From: Flavobacteriaceae bacterium
GTDB taxonomy: Bacteria; Bacteroidota; Bacteroidia; Flavobacteriales; Flavobacteriaceae
Length of the DNA stretch: 10,826 nucleotides
Reading direction: 5' to 3'
Assembly (NCBI GenBank): GCA_030633225.1
Contig: DAOVTF010000035.1
Location: 1-10,826 of the forward strand
Of this stretch, positions 1 to 7,044 are shown one piece after another (the stretch's first letter is position 1; every line of letters begins with the position of its first letter). The position numbers and the translations under genes were made by a program. Under the pieces are notes generated by a model. The model ran no database searches and had not been told where the DNA came from. It saw nothing but the letters and a program-made list of their open reading frames with translations.

Positions 1-928
1 AATCAGCTATTACAAATGAAAAACCAATATTTGTTTTTGGTCCGGCATCTAAACCCATCCATCCATCAGGAATATCATAGGCATCACATATTTGTGTATT
101 TGCATCTTCGCTAAAAGAATCTGCCGCAATCACATCAATAGGTAAATGAATTCTTGTGTTTTTTTGTTTTGCTAAGTTTAATATATCTTGAGCAACATCT
201 AACTTGTCGTTTTCTACTAGTGAATCACCAACTTTACCACCTTTAACTTTTATAAAAGTAAAAGCCATACCACCACCTATAATAATATTATCAACTTTAT
301 CAATTATATTTTTTATCACATCAATTTTTGAAGATACTTTGGCACCCCCAATAACGGCAGTAACAGGTTTTTTACTATTGTTTAAAACGGTATTTAAGCT
401 TTCGATTTCTTTGGCTAATAAAAGACCAAAAAATTTGTTTTCAGGAAAAAATTGAGCAATAATTGTTGTAGAAGCATGAGCACGATGAGCCGTACCAAAA
501 GCATCATTTACATAGATATCCCCAAGTTTTGATAGTTTTTCAGCAAAATCTATATCACCAGCTTTTTCTTCAGGGTGAAAACGCAAATTTTCTAATAATA
601 AAATTTCACCATTTTCTAATTCTGCTACCGCTTTTTCCACCTCTTCACCTATACAGTTTGAGACAAATTTTACTTGTACGCCAATAATACTGCTAACCTC
701 ATTGACAATATGATTTAACGAAAATTTTTCTTCAACTCCTTTTGGTCTTCCTAAATGAGATATTAAAATTGCACTACCACCATCTTCTAATATTTTAATA
801 ATGGTAGGCTTAGCTGCTTCAATTCTGGTAGTATCGGTTACTTGAAAATCATCGTTTAAAGGCACATTAAAATCAACTCTTATTAATGCTTTTTTATCTT
901 CAAAATTAAAATCGTTTATAGTTTTCAT
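1..928 (-). CDS. pgk: Phosphoglycerate kinase, N-terminal 309 residues (cut by left edge)
   Basis: Glycolytic enzyme that moves a phosphate between 1,3-bisphosphoglycerate and ADP, giving 3-phosphoglycerate and ATP in the cytoplasm. I translated the minus strand from the ATG at 928-926; the frame stays open to base 1. Family motifs appear in order: RVDFNVP (residues 17-23, with substrate-binding Asp19 and Asn21), TDTTRI with Arg35, SHLGRPKG (57-64), ENLRFHPEE with Arg116, NDAFGTAHRAH (141-151) with Arg149, and the nucleotide-side motif GGAKVSSK (194-201) with Lys197, followed by GGG at 218-220. Bacterial PGKs have about 395 residues, so roughly 85 C-terminal residues, including the last nucleotide-binding motif, lie beyond the window. 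The start is fixed by the conserved spacing from Met1 to RVDFNVP. A promoter lies just upstream, so the gene probably does not depend on read-through from the peptidase gene 88 bases away. The identification is secure. Confidence 0.97.
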   Translation of the reverse strand, partial: MKTINDFNFEDKKALIRVDFNVPLNDDFQVTDTTRIEAAKPTIIKILEDGGSAILISHLGRPKGVEEKFSLNHIVNEVSSIIGVQVKFVSNCIGEEVEKAVAELENGEILLLENLRFHPEEKAGDIDFAEKLSKLGDIYVNDAFGTAHRAHASTTIIAQFFPENKFFGLLLAKEIESLNTVLNNSKKPVTAVIGGAKVSSKIDVIKNIIDKVDNIIIGGGMAFTFIKVKGGKVGDSLVENDKLDVAQDILNLAKQKNTRIHLPIDVIAADSFSEDANTQICDAYDIPDGWMGLDAGPKTNIGFSFVIAD

Positions 929-958
929 GAATTGTTTTTTATAAAAAAGAATAGACAA

Positions 959-991
959 CAAAAATACTAATTAGTTGGCAGTATGATACAA
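959..991 (-). promoter_or_regulatory. Probable Bacteroidota-type promoter for pgk
   Basis: On the minus strand TTG (991-989) is followed after 22 bases by TATTTTTG (966-959), an exact match to the Bacteroidota -7 consensus TAnnTTTG with spacing inside the 17-23 range known for Flavobacterium. Transcription would begin near 952, giving a leader of about 24 bases before the pgk ATG. The call rests on pattern and position only; in AT-rich DNA such matches also arise by chance. Confidence 0.5.
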
Positions 992-1016
992 TAAGATTGT
1001 CGTTAAAATAGAAATA

Positions 1017-3356
1017 CTAAAGATTTATTTTCTTTTTTATAACTATTGCGTCATTTAAAACAAATGGCATTGGCATCATAATCTCATTTCGAGGTTTGAA
1101 ATTTTTATTCAAATTTTTAATTAAGTCATTGGTAAATAAATCGTAAGAAGCTTCTGTAAATTCTAATTGCGGAATTTCTTCTTTTGGAATAGAAAATTTT
1201 AAATCTAAAACCTCATTTTCTTTTGAAAAATAAAAACTCATTATGTGGTTACTTTTTTCTGTATTGAAAATAAATTCTTCACTATCTTTTGGACTTAGAA
1301 TTTCACCATTTACGACAAAACTTTTGAAGTGAAGTAAGCCATTATTAATTAACTCTATCCGGTTTGCTTTTCTTTGAGGAACTATTTTGATGTGAATATT
1401 TCTATCATTACCGACAATCGTATCTTGAATAATCTGAACTAGCGGTTGAGAAAGATTTATCAATTCTGTTTTTTTATACAATTTGTAATTAGTGCCATAT
1501 TTACTTGCAGATGCCTCTTTAATAAAACTCCCTTTAGTTGGATCATCACCCAGGTATTGCTTTGTAAATTCATCTACTTTAGTGTTATAACTAGCCCAAT
1601 AAGCTTCATTATTATTAGCATCATAAACGTATAAAATACTATTGGGTTGTTTTTTATCTTCGGAATAACCTGAAGTAAATGAGGCAGATACTAAAGATAA
1701 TACACCAATTAACAAAAACAAATGACTTATTTTTTTTATGTGTATAAAAGATGAAAATATTGGAATTAAAATTCCAAGAATTAGAACTGTAAAAGTTGTG
1801 CTAATGACAGTCATTTTTAATCCCAGACCAGCAGGGAACATTTTTATTAAAGGGACAAAAATTATTAAAATTGGAATTGCTAAAAACGAATATAAGATAA
1901 TATTTTTTGATGACTTTTCTTTAGAAAATAATAAAATGGCAAGAATGGCCAAACCTATTAGAACTGGTAAAAGAAGAAAACCTGCTCCAGGTAAATATTT
2001 GGCAACTGCTATATTTATTAGAAGCCAGATTATAATTGGAGCAATAAGTAAATTTTGAGATTTATATTTTTTAAAATATTTATCATAAATCCATAAAGTA
2101 ATCCAAATAGAAAGTGCTATGAATGCTGCGACATAATAATTTCCATTGTAGGTGAAACCGTGTAAAATATCTTTGTATTGTGGATAGATTTTAAGTAAAA
2201 GTTTCCAACCATAAAATGTTAAAATTCCTGAAAGTATTAATGAAATTAAAAACGGAATAAACCCAATAAAGATTTCTTTTACAGATAATATATTTCTTTT
2301 AAAACCAAAGAAAACTAAGATAAAAAGTATAAACGCTGTTATAATTAACATAGGTAATACCCATGAAAAAGGATAATTTACTAATCCAAAACCAGGGAAA
2401 TTAAAAAACACATAATCTTCTTCAGCATTTAAATTTTCAAGATTAGTATTAGAAAAATAAGTAAGCAAAGGCATTAAATAATCTGCCTGATGTTGAAATG
2501 TGTTTTTATCTAATCTCTCATAAGAATCTTGAGCAGTGTGATAATCATAATGATCATCTAAAAAAGCAAAATTAAATCCTTTTATATTAGCATCTTCTCT
2601 AAAAACGGTTAAGTCGGTATCATTGGGAAGCATTTTATAAATACTATATAACAATGAATTTCCAACTGGTGATTTTGGCTTTGCTTTATTAAAGGCTTGA
2701 ATCAAATTTTTGTTTCCACCATTTGTTTCCATTAAAATGTAACTTGGTCCACCGCTTCCTCTAGCTTCAAAGTTTAAAACCAATCCCACATTTTTTGCCC
2801 AGGGGTGATGCTTTACAAAAGCATTAGCACCGAGTAAACCCAATTCTTCAGCATCAGAAATTAAAATAATAATATCGTTTTTAGGTGTTGGATTATTCGC
2901 TAAATACGCTCTAATACCCTCTAAAATTGTAACCACTCCACTTCCAGCATCACTTGCTCCCAATGAAGCATGTGGACTTGAATCATAGTGGGAAAGAAGC
3001 AATAACGATTTACCATTTTCACTTCCTTTAATTTTGGCTATTATGTTTTTAGTATTTGCTCCAGCACGCCATTTTTTATTTAAGGCAACTTGACTTTGAA
3101 CTTCAATAGTAAGGCCTAATTTTTCTAATTCGGCTATAATGTAATTTCTTACCTCTGTATGATTTTCGGTACCAACATAATGTGGTTTTTGCGTAATTTC
3201 TTTAAGGTGAATTAAGGCTCTTTCAGATGAAAACTCTGTTTTCGGAGTATCTAAATTTGTTATTATTTTTGGCATCAAGGAGTTGATACTCCAAAAAGCG
3301 GTAAAAAGCAAAATAATAAAAGAAACTGCTGAAGTATAGTTTTTTTTTGTGGACAT
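1017..3356 (-). CDS. Membrane-embedded M28 family zinc metallopeptidase (ERMP1-like architecture)
   Basis: Predicted two-zinc aminopeptidase or exopeptidase of family M28 anchored in the inner membrane, 779 residues. The M28 residues can be placed: His123 and catalytic Asp125 in SHYDS, bridging Asp136 in ASDAGSG, Glu170 (catalytic base) and Glu171 (ligand) in DAEELG, Glu197 in NFEARG and His273 in HYDYH. A first membrane span at about 9-28 puts the catalytic domain outside the cytoplasm. Eight further hydrophobic spans follow at roughly 331-352, 361-386, 406-425, 435-453, 457-477, 485-505, 514-537 and 543-561, then a soluble C-terminal domain of about 215 residues. One span, peptidase, eight spans, C-terminal domain is the plan of the eukaryotic ER peptidase ERMP1/FXNA and the yeast vacuolar Pff1. 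The substrate cannot be read from the sequence. The gene ends in TAG 88 bases before pgk. Codons 3-6 contain a run of nine A, a possible slippage site. Confidence 0.92.
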   Translation of the reverse strand: MSTKKNYTSAVSFIILLFTAFWSINSLMPKIITNLDTPKTEFSSERALIHLKEITQKPHYVGTENHTEVRNYIIAELEKLGLTIEVQSQVALNKKWRAGANTKNIIAKIKGSENGKSLLLLSHYDSSPHASLGASDAGSGVVTILEGIRAYLANNPTPKNDIIILISDAEELGLLGANAFVKHHPWAKNVGLVLNFEARGSGGPSYILMETNGGNKNLIQAFNKAKPKSPVGNSLLYSIYKMLPNDTDLTVFREDANIKGFNFAFLDDHYDYHTAQDSYERLDKNTFQHQADYLMPLLTYFSNTNLENLNAEEDYVFFNFPGFGLVNYPFSWVLPMLIITAFILFILVFFGFKRNILSVKEIFIGFIPFLISLILSGILTFYGWKLLLKIYPQYKDILHGFTYNGNYYVAAFIALSIWITLWIYDKYFKKYKSQNLLIAPIIIWLLINIAVAKYLPGAGFLLLPVLIGLAILAILLFSKEKSSKNIILYSFLAIPILIIFVPLIKMFPAGLGLKMTVISTTFTVLILGILIPIFSSFIHIKKISHLFLLIGVLSLVSASFTSGYSEDKKQPNSILYVYDANNNEAYWASYNTKVDEFTKQYLGDDPTKGSFIKEASASKYGTNYKLYKKTELINLSQPLVQIIQDTIVGNDRNIHIKIVPQRKANRIELINNGLLHFKSFVVNGEILSPKDSEEFIFNTEKSNHIMSFYFSKENEVLDLKFSIPKEEIPQLEFTEASYDLFTNDLIKNLNKNFKPRNEIMMPMPFVLNDAIVIKKKINL

Positions 3357-3378
3357 TAATTTTGAGTTTTAGAAAGAA

Positions 3379-3408
3379 TAAATGTAGTAATTTAAATAAA
3401 GAATCAAA
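3379..3408 (-). promoter_or_regulatory. Probable promoter of the M28 peptidase gene
   Basis: On the minus strand TTTG (3408-3405) is followed after 18 bases by TACATTTA (3386-3379), one mismatch from TAnnTTTG at its last base. The predicted start point near 3372 leaves a leader of about 16 bases to the ATG at 3356. It lies between the gene and the palindrome cluster, so the cluster would not be in the peptidase leader. Confidence 0.45.
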
Positions 3409-3459
3409 AGCTTTAACTCATATATAGGCAACAAGCCGGTAGAAAAATTTTAATAATAC

Positions 3460-3484
3460 CTTCCAGGTTTTAAAAACCTGAAAG
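3460..3484. repeat. Imperfect palindrome built on AGGTTTT/AAAACCT
   Basis: The core CAGGTTTT (3464-3471) and AAAACCTG (3473-3480) are exact inverted copies around one central A. The symmetry extends through three more pairs (CTT 3460-3462 with AAG 3482-3484) after one mismatched pair. I recall similar AGGTTTT/AAAACCT palindromes as intergenic repeats in flavobacterial genomes, but copy number cannot be judged from one window. No run of T follows on either strand, so it is not a classical terminator. Confidence 0.6.
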
Positions 3485-3518
3485 AATAAAAAAAGCATTA
3501 ATTAATCAAAAGAATTCC

Positions 3519-3534
3519 CCGATGCTTGCGTCGG
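3519..3534. repeat. Hairpin with CTTG loop, REP-like
   Basis: CCGATG (3519-3524) pairs with CGTCGG (3529-3534), with one T-G wobble, closing the loop CTTG (3525-3528). As plus-strand RNA the loop would be CUUG, one of the known extra-stable tetraloops. The element is strikingly GC-rich against its surroundings. The same CTTG loop occurs in the hairpin at 3600-3624, which suggests both belong to one family of repetitive extragenic palindromes. Membership of a repeat family is inference. Confidence 0.55.
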
Positions 3535-3551
3535 TGGTTAAAAGGAAAGTT

Positions 3552-3569
3552 TGAAAACCTAGGTTTTCA
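3552..3569. repeat. Perfect 18-base palindrome
   Basis: TGAAAACCT (3552-3560) is followed directly by its exact reverse complement AGGTTTTCA (3561-3569), centred on CCTAGG. The half-sites contain the same AAAACCT/AGGTTTT word as the palindrome at 3460-3484 but in opposite order. It could be half of the same repeat family or a binding site for a dimeric regulator. It is about 180 bases from the peptidase start, so direct control of that promoter looks unlikely. Confidence 0.6.
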
Positions 3570-3599
3570 TAAAACTAAAAATAAATTCTTTGCGATTGA

Positions 3600-3624
3600 T
3601 ACCTCGTACCCTTGGGTCGAGGTA
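3600..3624. repeat. GC-rich hairpin just after the S9 peptidase stop, REP-like or 3'-end structure
   Basis: TACCTCG (3600-3606) pairs with CGAGGTA (3618-3624), and ACCC (3608-3611) with GGGT (3614-3617), leaving T3607 as a single bulge and CTTG at the tip. On the minus strand the hairpin begins about nine bases after the TAA of the S9 peptidase gene, so it may stop transcription or protect that messenger's 3' end; a T-rich stretch follows only some 15 bases later, so it is not a textbook terminator. Shape, CTTG loop and flanks (GATTGA before, GTTCATTTTT after) resemble repetitive palindromes I remember from flavobacterial intergenic regions. Confidence 0.6.
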
Positions 3625-3632
3625 GTTCATTT

Positions 3633-5543
3633 TTATGGTTTAACAGGTTTTACTTCCTTTAAATATTTATCTAGAAAAGTTAGAATTTGGCCATAGCCTT
3701 TTATTTCATTTTCTTTTTTTCTAAACCCATGTCCTTCATCAGGAAAAAGAACATATTCAACAGGGATATTATTTTTTCTCATTGCAGCGACGATTTCATC
3801 AGATTCAACTTGAAGAACTCTCGGATCATTAGCACCTTGTAAAACCATGACAGGTTTTTTAACTTTTTCAGCATGGAAAAGGGGTGAGATTTCGTACAGT
3901 CGAGTTGAATCTTTTGTATTAGGGTCACCTAATTCTGTGTACAATGCTTTCCTAAACGACTCCCAATGTGGTGGAATAGACTTCAAAGTTCTTAACCAAT
4001 TGGTAACTCCAAATATGTTAACCCCAACGTTAAATTCATCAGGAGCAAATGTCATTGCCGCCATGGTCATATAGCCACCATAGCTACCTCCAATGATTCC
4101 GATTTTATTACTATCAATATAATTATGATTCTGTAACCACTTTTTTCCCCAAATACAATCTTTTAGATCTTTATCTCCATGGTTCAGGTCGTCCATTTTA
4201 TAAAATGTTTTTCCGTAACCACTGCTTCCACGATTGTTTACTGCAAGGATAGCATAACCATTGTTTACTAAAAATTGAATTAAACTAAAATATCCAACTC
4301 TACTTTGTCCACCGGGTCCACCATGAACCCAAACTAACGCTGGCACCTTGTTTTGAGCCGTTGCTGTTAAAGGCTTATAATAAATAGCAGGAATTTCTAA
4401 TCCGTCAAAAGATTTAAATCTAACTACTTGGGCAGAAACTAAATTAGTTGCATCTAGTTCGTTACTCATAGTGTTGGTTAATTGCTGTAGCGTTTTGGTT
4501 TGAAAGTTATAGACATATATGTTATTGGTTGATTTTGATGTACCAACTGTTAAACGCATAAGATTTTCACTTTCAGAGATGTTAACTCCTTTGATGTCGC
4601 CATCTGGAATTTCAGGAAATTCAATAATTTTACCAGTTGCATTATCTGTAATAATTAAATTAGTTTTACCATCTTCATTGATGCCGATAATTCTATATTT
4701 TTCAGTTTCACTTAAATAACTGTACATTACATCCCAATTGGTTTCATAAATTACTTCTTTATTTCCAGTGGATATTTCGTATTGAACCAGATACTTAAAC
4801 TCTTTTCCAACATCGGTGATAAAATAAAAATATTTATCATCATTGCTAAAACCTGAACCATTAAAAGAACCTGGCTCATCTGAGATTTCTGTGGTCTTAT
4901 TATTTTTATGATCCAACAAAAACAACTTGTCCTCACTAGTTGTTATAGATTTTGAAATACTAAAAATACTTTCATCATGAGAAATATCTTCAATATTGAG
5001 TCCTTCGTCATTTTTATACATCATTTTTGATTTCCAATCTTCTAAGTTCATTTTGTACATGTCAAAATACTTGGTATCTCTTTGGTTAGAAAAATAGAAC
5101 ATAGATTTTTGATTTTCACTCCAACCTCCAAAGTTTGCTTTAACTTTTTCACCAGGAGTTAGGTCTGTTGAGCTACCATCTTCTGCAAGCAAATAAATAT
5201 GATTGTTTTCATCTCCTCCTTTATCGGCAGTGTACAATAGGAGGTTGGTATTAGGAACTTCATCTATGACAAAGAACGACTCCTTTTCTGAAAAAGTGAG
5301 TTGCTTTTTTTTTCCGTTTTCAATAGATATTTCAAAAACATTAAAAATACCTGTTTCATTGCTACTCACTAATAATTTAGTTTCGTCATTATTAAAAGCA
5401 CCACCTCTAACTATTTTATTTTTATAGAACTGTTCAATACTGTAGTGGGCTATTTCTATAGGTTTTTTTACATCATTTTTTGATGCTGGATTTTGGCAAG
5501 CTATTATCGATAATAGCATAAAAGATAACAGAATATTTTTCAT
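3633..5543 (-). CDS. S9 family prolyl-oligopeptidase-type serine peptidase, lipoprotein
   Basis: Predicted lipoprotein serine peptidase of family S9 (dipeptidyl-peptidase or acylaminoacyl-peptidase type) that would trim short peptides outside the cytoplasm. The 636-residue protein starts with a lipoprotein signal ending in SIIAC, lipidated on Cys16. Residues of about 35-365 carry the repeating aromatic and Asp-rich beta strands of a beta-propeller. The alpha/beta-hydrolase domain follows: oxyanion loop HGGPGG (407-412), nucleophile Ser487 in GGSYGG, Asp573 in GANDPRV and His605 in DEGHGF, with usual order and spacing. Length is normal for the family. The start is supported by the well-formed lipobox. 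It stands alone: 155 bases follow the paralogue gene upstream and a hairpin follows the stop. I see no convincing promoter, only a weak TTTG at 5603-5600. A run of nine A lies in the Gly-Lys-Lys-Lys codons (5305-5313). Exact specificity is not readable. Confidence 0.94.
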   Translation of the reverse strand: MKNILLSFMLLSIIACQNPASKNDVKKPIEIAHYSIEQFYKNKIVRGGAFNNDETKLLVSSNETGIFNVFEISIENGKKKQLTFSEKESFFVIDEVPNTNLLLYTADKGGDENNHIYLLAEDGSSTDLTPGEKVKANFGGWSENQKSMFYFSNQRDTKYFDMYKMNLEDWKSKMMYKNDEGLNIEDISHDESIFSISKSITTSEDKLFLLDHKNNKTTEISDEPGSFNGSGFSNDDKYFYFITDVGKEFKYLVQYEISTGNKEVIYETNWDVMYSYLSETEKYRIIGINEDGKTNLIITDNATGKIIEFPEIPDGDIKGVNISESENLMRLTVGTSKSTNNIYVYNFQTKTLQQLTNTMSNELDATNLVSAQVVRFKSFDGLEIPAIYYKPLTATAQNKVPALVWVHGGPGGQSRVGYFSLIQFLVNNGYAILAVNNRGSSGYGKTFYKMDDLNHGDKDLKDCIWGKKWLQNHNYIDSNKIGIIGGSYGGYMTMAAMTFAPDEFNVGVNIFGVTNWLRTLKSIPPHWESFRKALYTELGDPNTKDSTRLYEISPLFHAEKVKKPVMVLQGANDPRVLQVESDEIVAAMRKNNIPVEYVLFPDEGHGFRKKENEIKGYGQILTFLDKYLKEVKPVKP

Positions 5544-5698
5544 AAAAATTGTTTTTAATTAGTAGTTAGAATTAATCTTATAAATATATAAAAAATATAA
5601 CAAACAGTAATTCAGAAATATAGAGAGGATTTAATTAAATGGAAGTAAAAAATTTATAATAAAGTGTATTTATTAGAAATTTGTCAGAATTAGAAACT

Positions 5699-6961
5699 TT
5701 AATCTTTAATAATATTTAATTGATCCCAAGAAATTCCAATATCATTGTGTATTTGCTCTGCCATATCCTCATCAGAATCAAATTGTTTTTCTTTAGGAAT
5801 AGCTGTAACCAGAGAATCTAATTTATTTATAAAAAATACTTGTCCTATTTTAATGTCAGAATGCTCATTACTACTGAAAGTATGTCGTTTGGTTATTTTT
5901 ACATTTGCATCCCATTGAAATAATTTTGGATACCAAATGGCTTTATATTTTTGATAACTTATTATCTTTTTAAATCGTGGTTTTTCAATAGCTAATCCAA
6001 GGGTAAATAAAATAGGTTTTATTAAAAAGGGAATACTAAATTTTGCATTTTGTTCAATTCTAACAATGGCATAATTATCTTTACTTATTAAAATTTTACC
6101 ATGATCTTTAACATAATCTATACTCTTTTTTGCTTTAAACAGTATTGTAACCAGGGTATCATTATTGAAGACAGTTTCATCACCAAAAGAATACTCGTAT
6201 TTTTTAAAATATTTTTGCTTTAAAAAATTATCTTTTTCGTGTTTAAGATCTAATTCAATGACCGATTCAGGGCCTCCCAAATCCATATCAATATCCGTAC
6301 TAAATTCATCTTCATCATAATCTTCACCTTTTTTTATGGCTCTTTTTTTACGTTTATCCTGTTTTTTTTCAAACCATTCACGCATAAATTGAAATTGTTG
6401 GGGATCATTTGCCGAACGGTATAATAATAATTGATGTTGATTCTTTGCGGAATCAATAGCTGATGGATAAAATGTTTTAAAAACCCCTTCTTCTTTATTT
6501 ATCACAGCGCCGTTTTCAATAAATTTTTCTCTATAATAAGCTAAACTCTGATAGGAATTTTGCGGGTAGTTTTGGTCAAAATACTTTAAAGCTCGTTTAA
6601 TATAATCTAAGGGACTCAACGGACTAACAACAACTTCTTTTAAAATTTCATTTGTAGGTCTTAGATTTATTGTCAGTCGGTTTTGAACAATAGAAACAGG
6701 AATTTCATAACTAAGAAAACCAATAAAACTTACTACAATTGTATCTTTATGTTTAGAAGTTGGAATATAAAAATCAAACTCCCCGTTTTCATTACTAATC
6801 GTTCCTATAGGATAATTTTTTAAAGTAATAGACGCAAAAGGTAGCGGTTCATTATTTTCTTTATTAATAACTGTACCAGAAATAACACTTTTATTTTGGC
6901 TATAAGAATTAAAAATAATCGCTAATAATAAAAAACAGAAAAGAATCTTTTTATTGTGCAT
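5699..6961 (-). CDS. Exported protein with carboxypeptidase-regulatory-like domain, paralogue A
   Basis: Exported protein of unknown function, 420 residues. A signal peptide (1-21, ending SYSQ) is followed by a beta-sandwich of the carboxypeptidase-regulatory-like type (about 24-112; hallmarks SGTV, PLPFASITL, GTISNENGEFDF). This domain is common at the front of Bacteroidota SusC-type receptors. No TonB plug or barrel follows; instead there is a roughly 300-residue region with the words YYREK (142-146), EGVFKT (158-163) and NQHQLLLY (174-181), a basic stretch (199-211) leading into a strongly acidic one (213-227), GGPE (229-232), ISYQKY (334-339), WYPKLF (343-348) and a C-terminal QIHNDIGISW block. 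I recall this as a flavobacterial family distantly like DUF5686 proteins without the barrel, but no activity is known to me. It is a close tandem copy of the gene upstream, 83 bases away, and may be co-transcribed with it. Confidence 0.85.
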   Translation of the reverse strand: MHNKKILFCFLLLAIIFNSYSQNKSVISGTVINKENNEPLPFASITLKNYPIGTISNENGEFDFYIPTSKHKDTIVVSFIGFLSYEIPVSIVQNRLTINLRPTNEILKEVVVSPLSPLDYIKRALKYFDQNYPQNSYQSLAYYREKFIENGAVINKEEGVFKTFYPSAIDSAKNQHQLLLYRSANDPQQFQFMREWFEKKQDKRKKRAIKKGEDYDEDEFSTDIDMDLGGPESVIELDLKHEKDNFLKQKYFKKYEYSFGDETVFNNDTLVTILFKAKKSIDYVKDHGKILISKDNYAIVRIEQNAKFSIPFLIKPILFTLGLAIEKPRFKKIISYQKYKAIWYPKLFQWDANVKITKRHTFSSNEHSDIKIGQVFFINKLDSLVTAIPKEKQFDSDEDMAEQIHNDIGISWDQLNIIKD

Positions 6962-7044
6962 TAAATTTTTTTAACATACGACGAGTAAGGTAATAAAATG
7001 TTACTTTTAATTTTAAAAAATATTTATAAAATCTGAAATAAATC

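Noticed and set aside
204..455. Plus-strand open frame of 83 codons
   Set aside because: It lies wholly antisense to the pgk frame, whose conserved motifs cover the same bases.
1738..2058. Plus-strand open frame of 106 codons
   Set aside because: It is antisense to the membrane-span block of the M28 peptidase; the sequence resembles no family and starts without a promoter.
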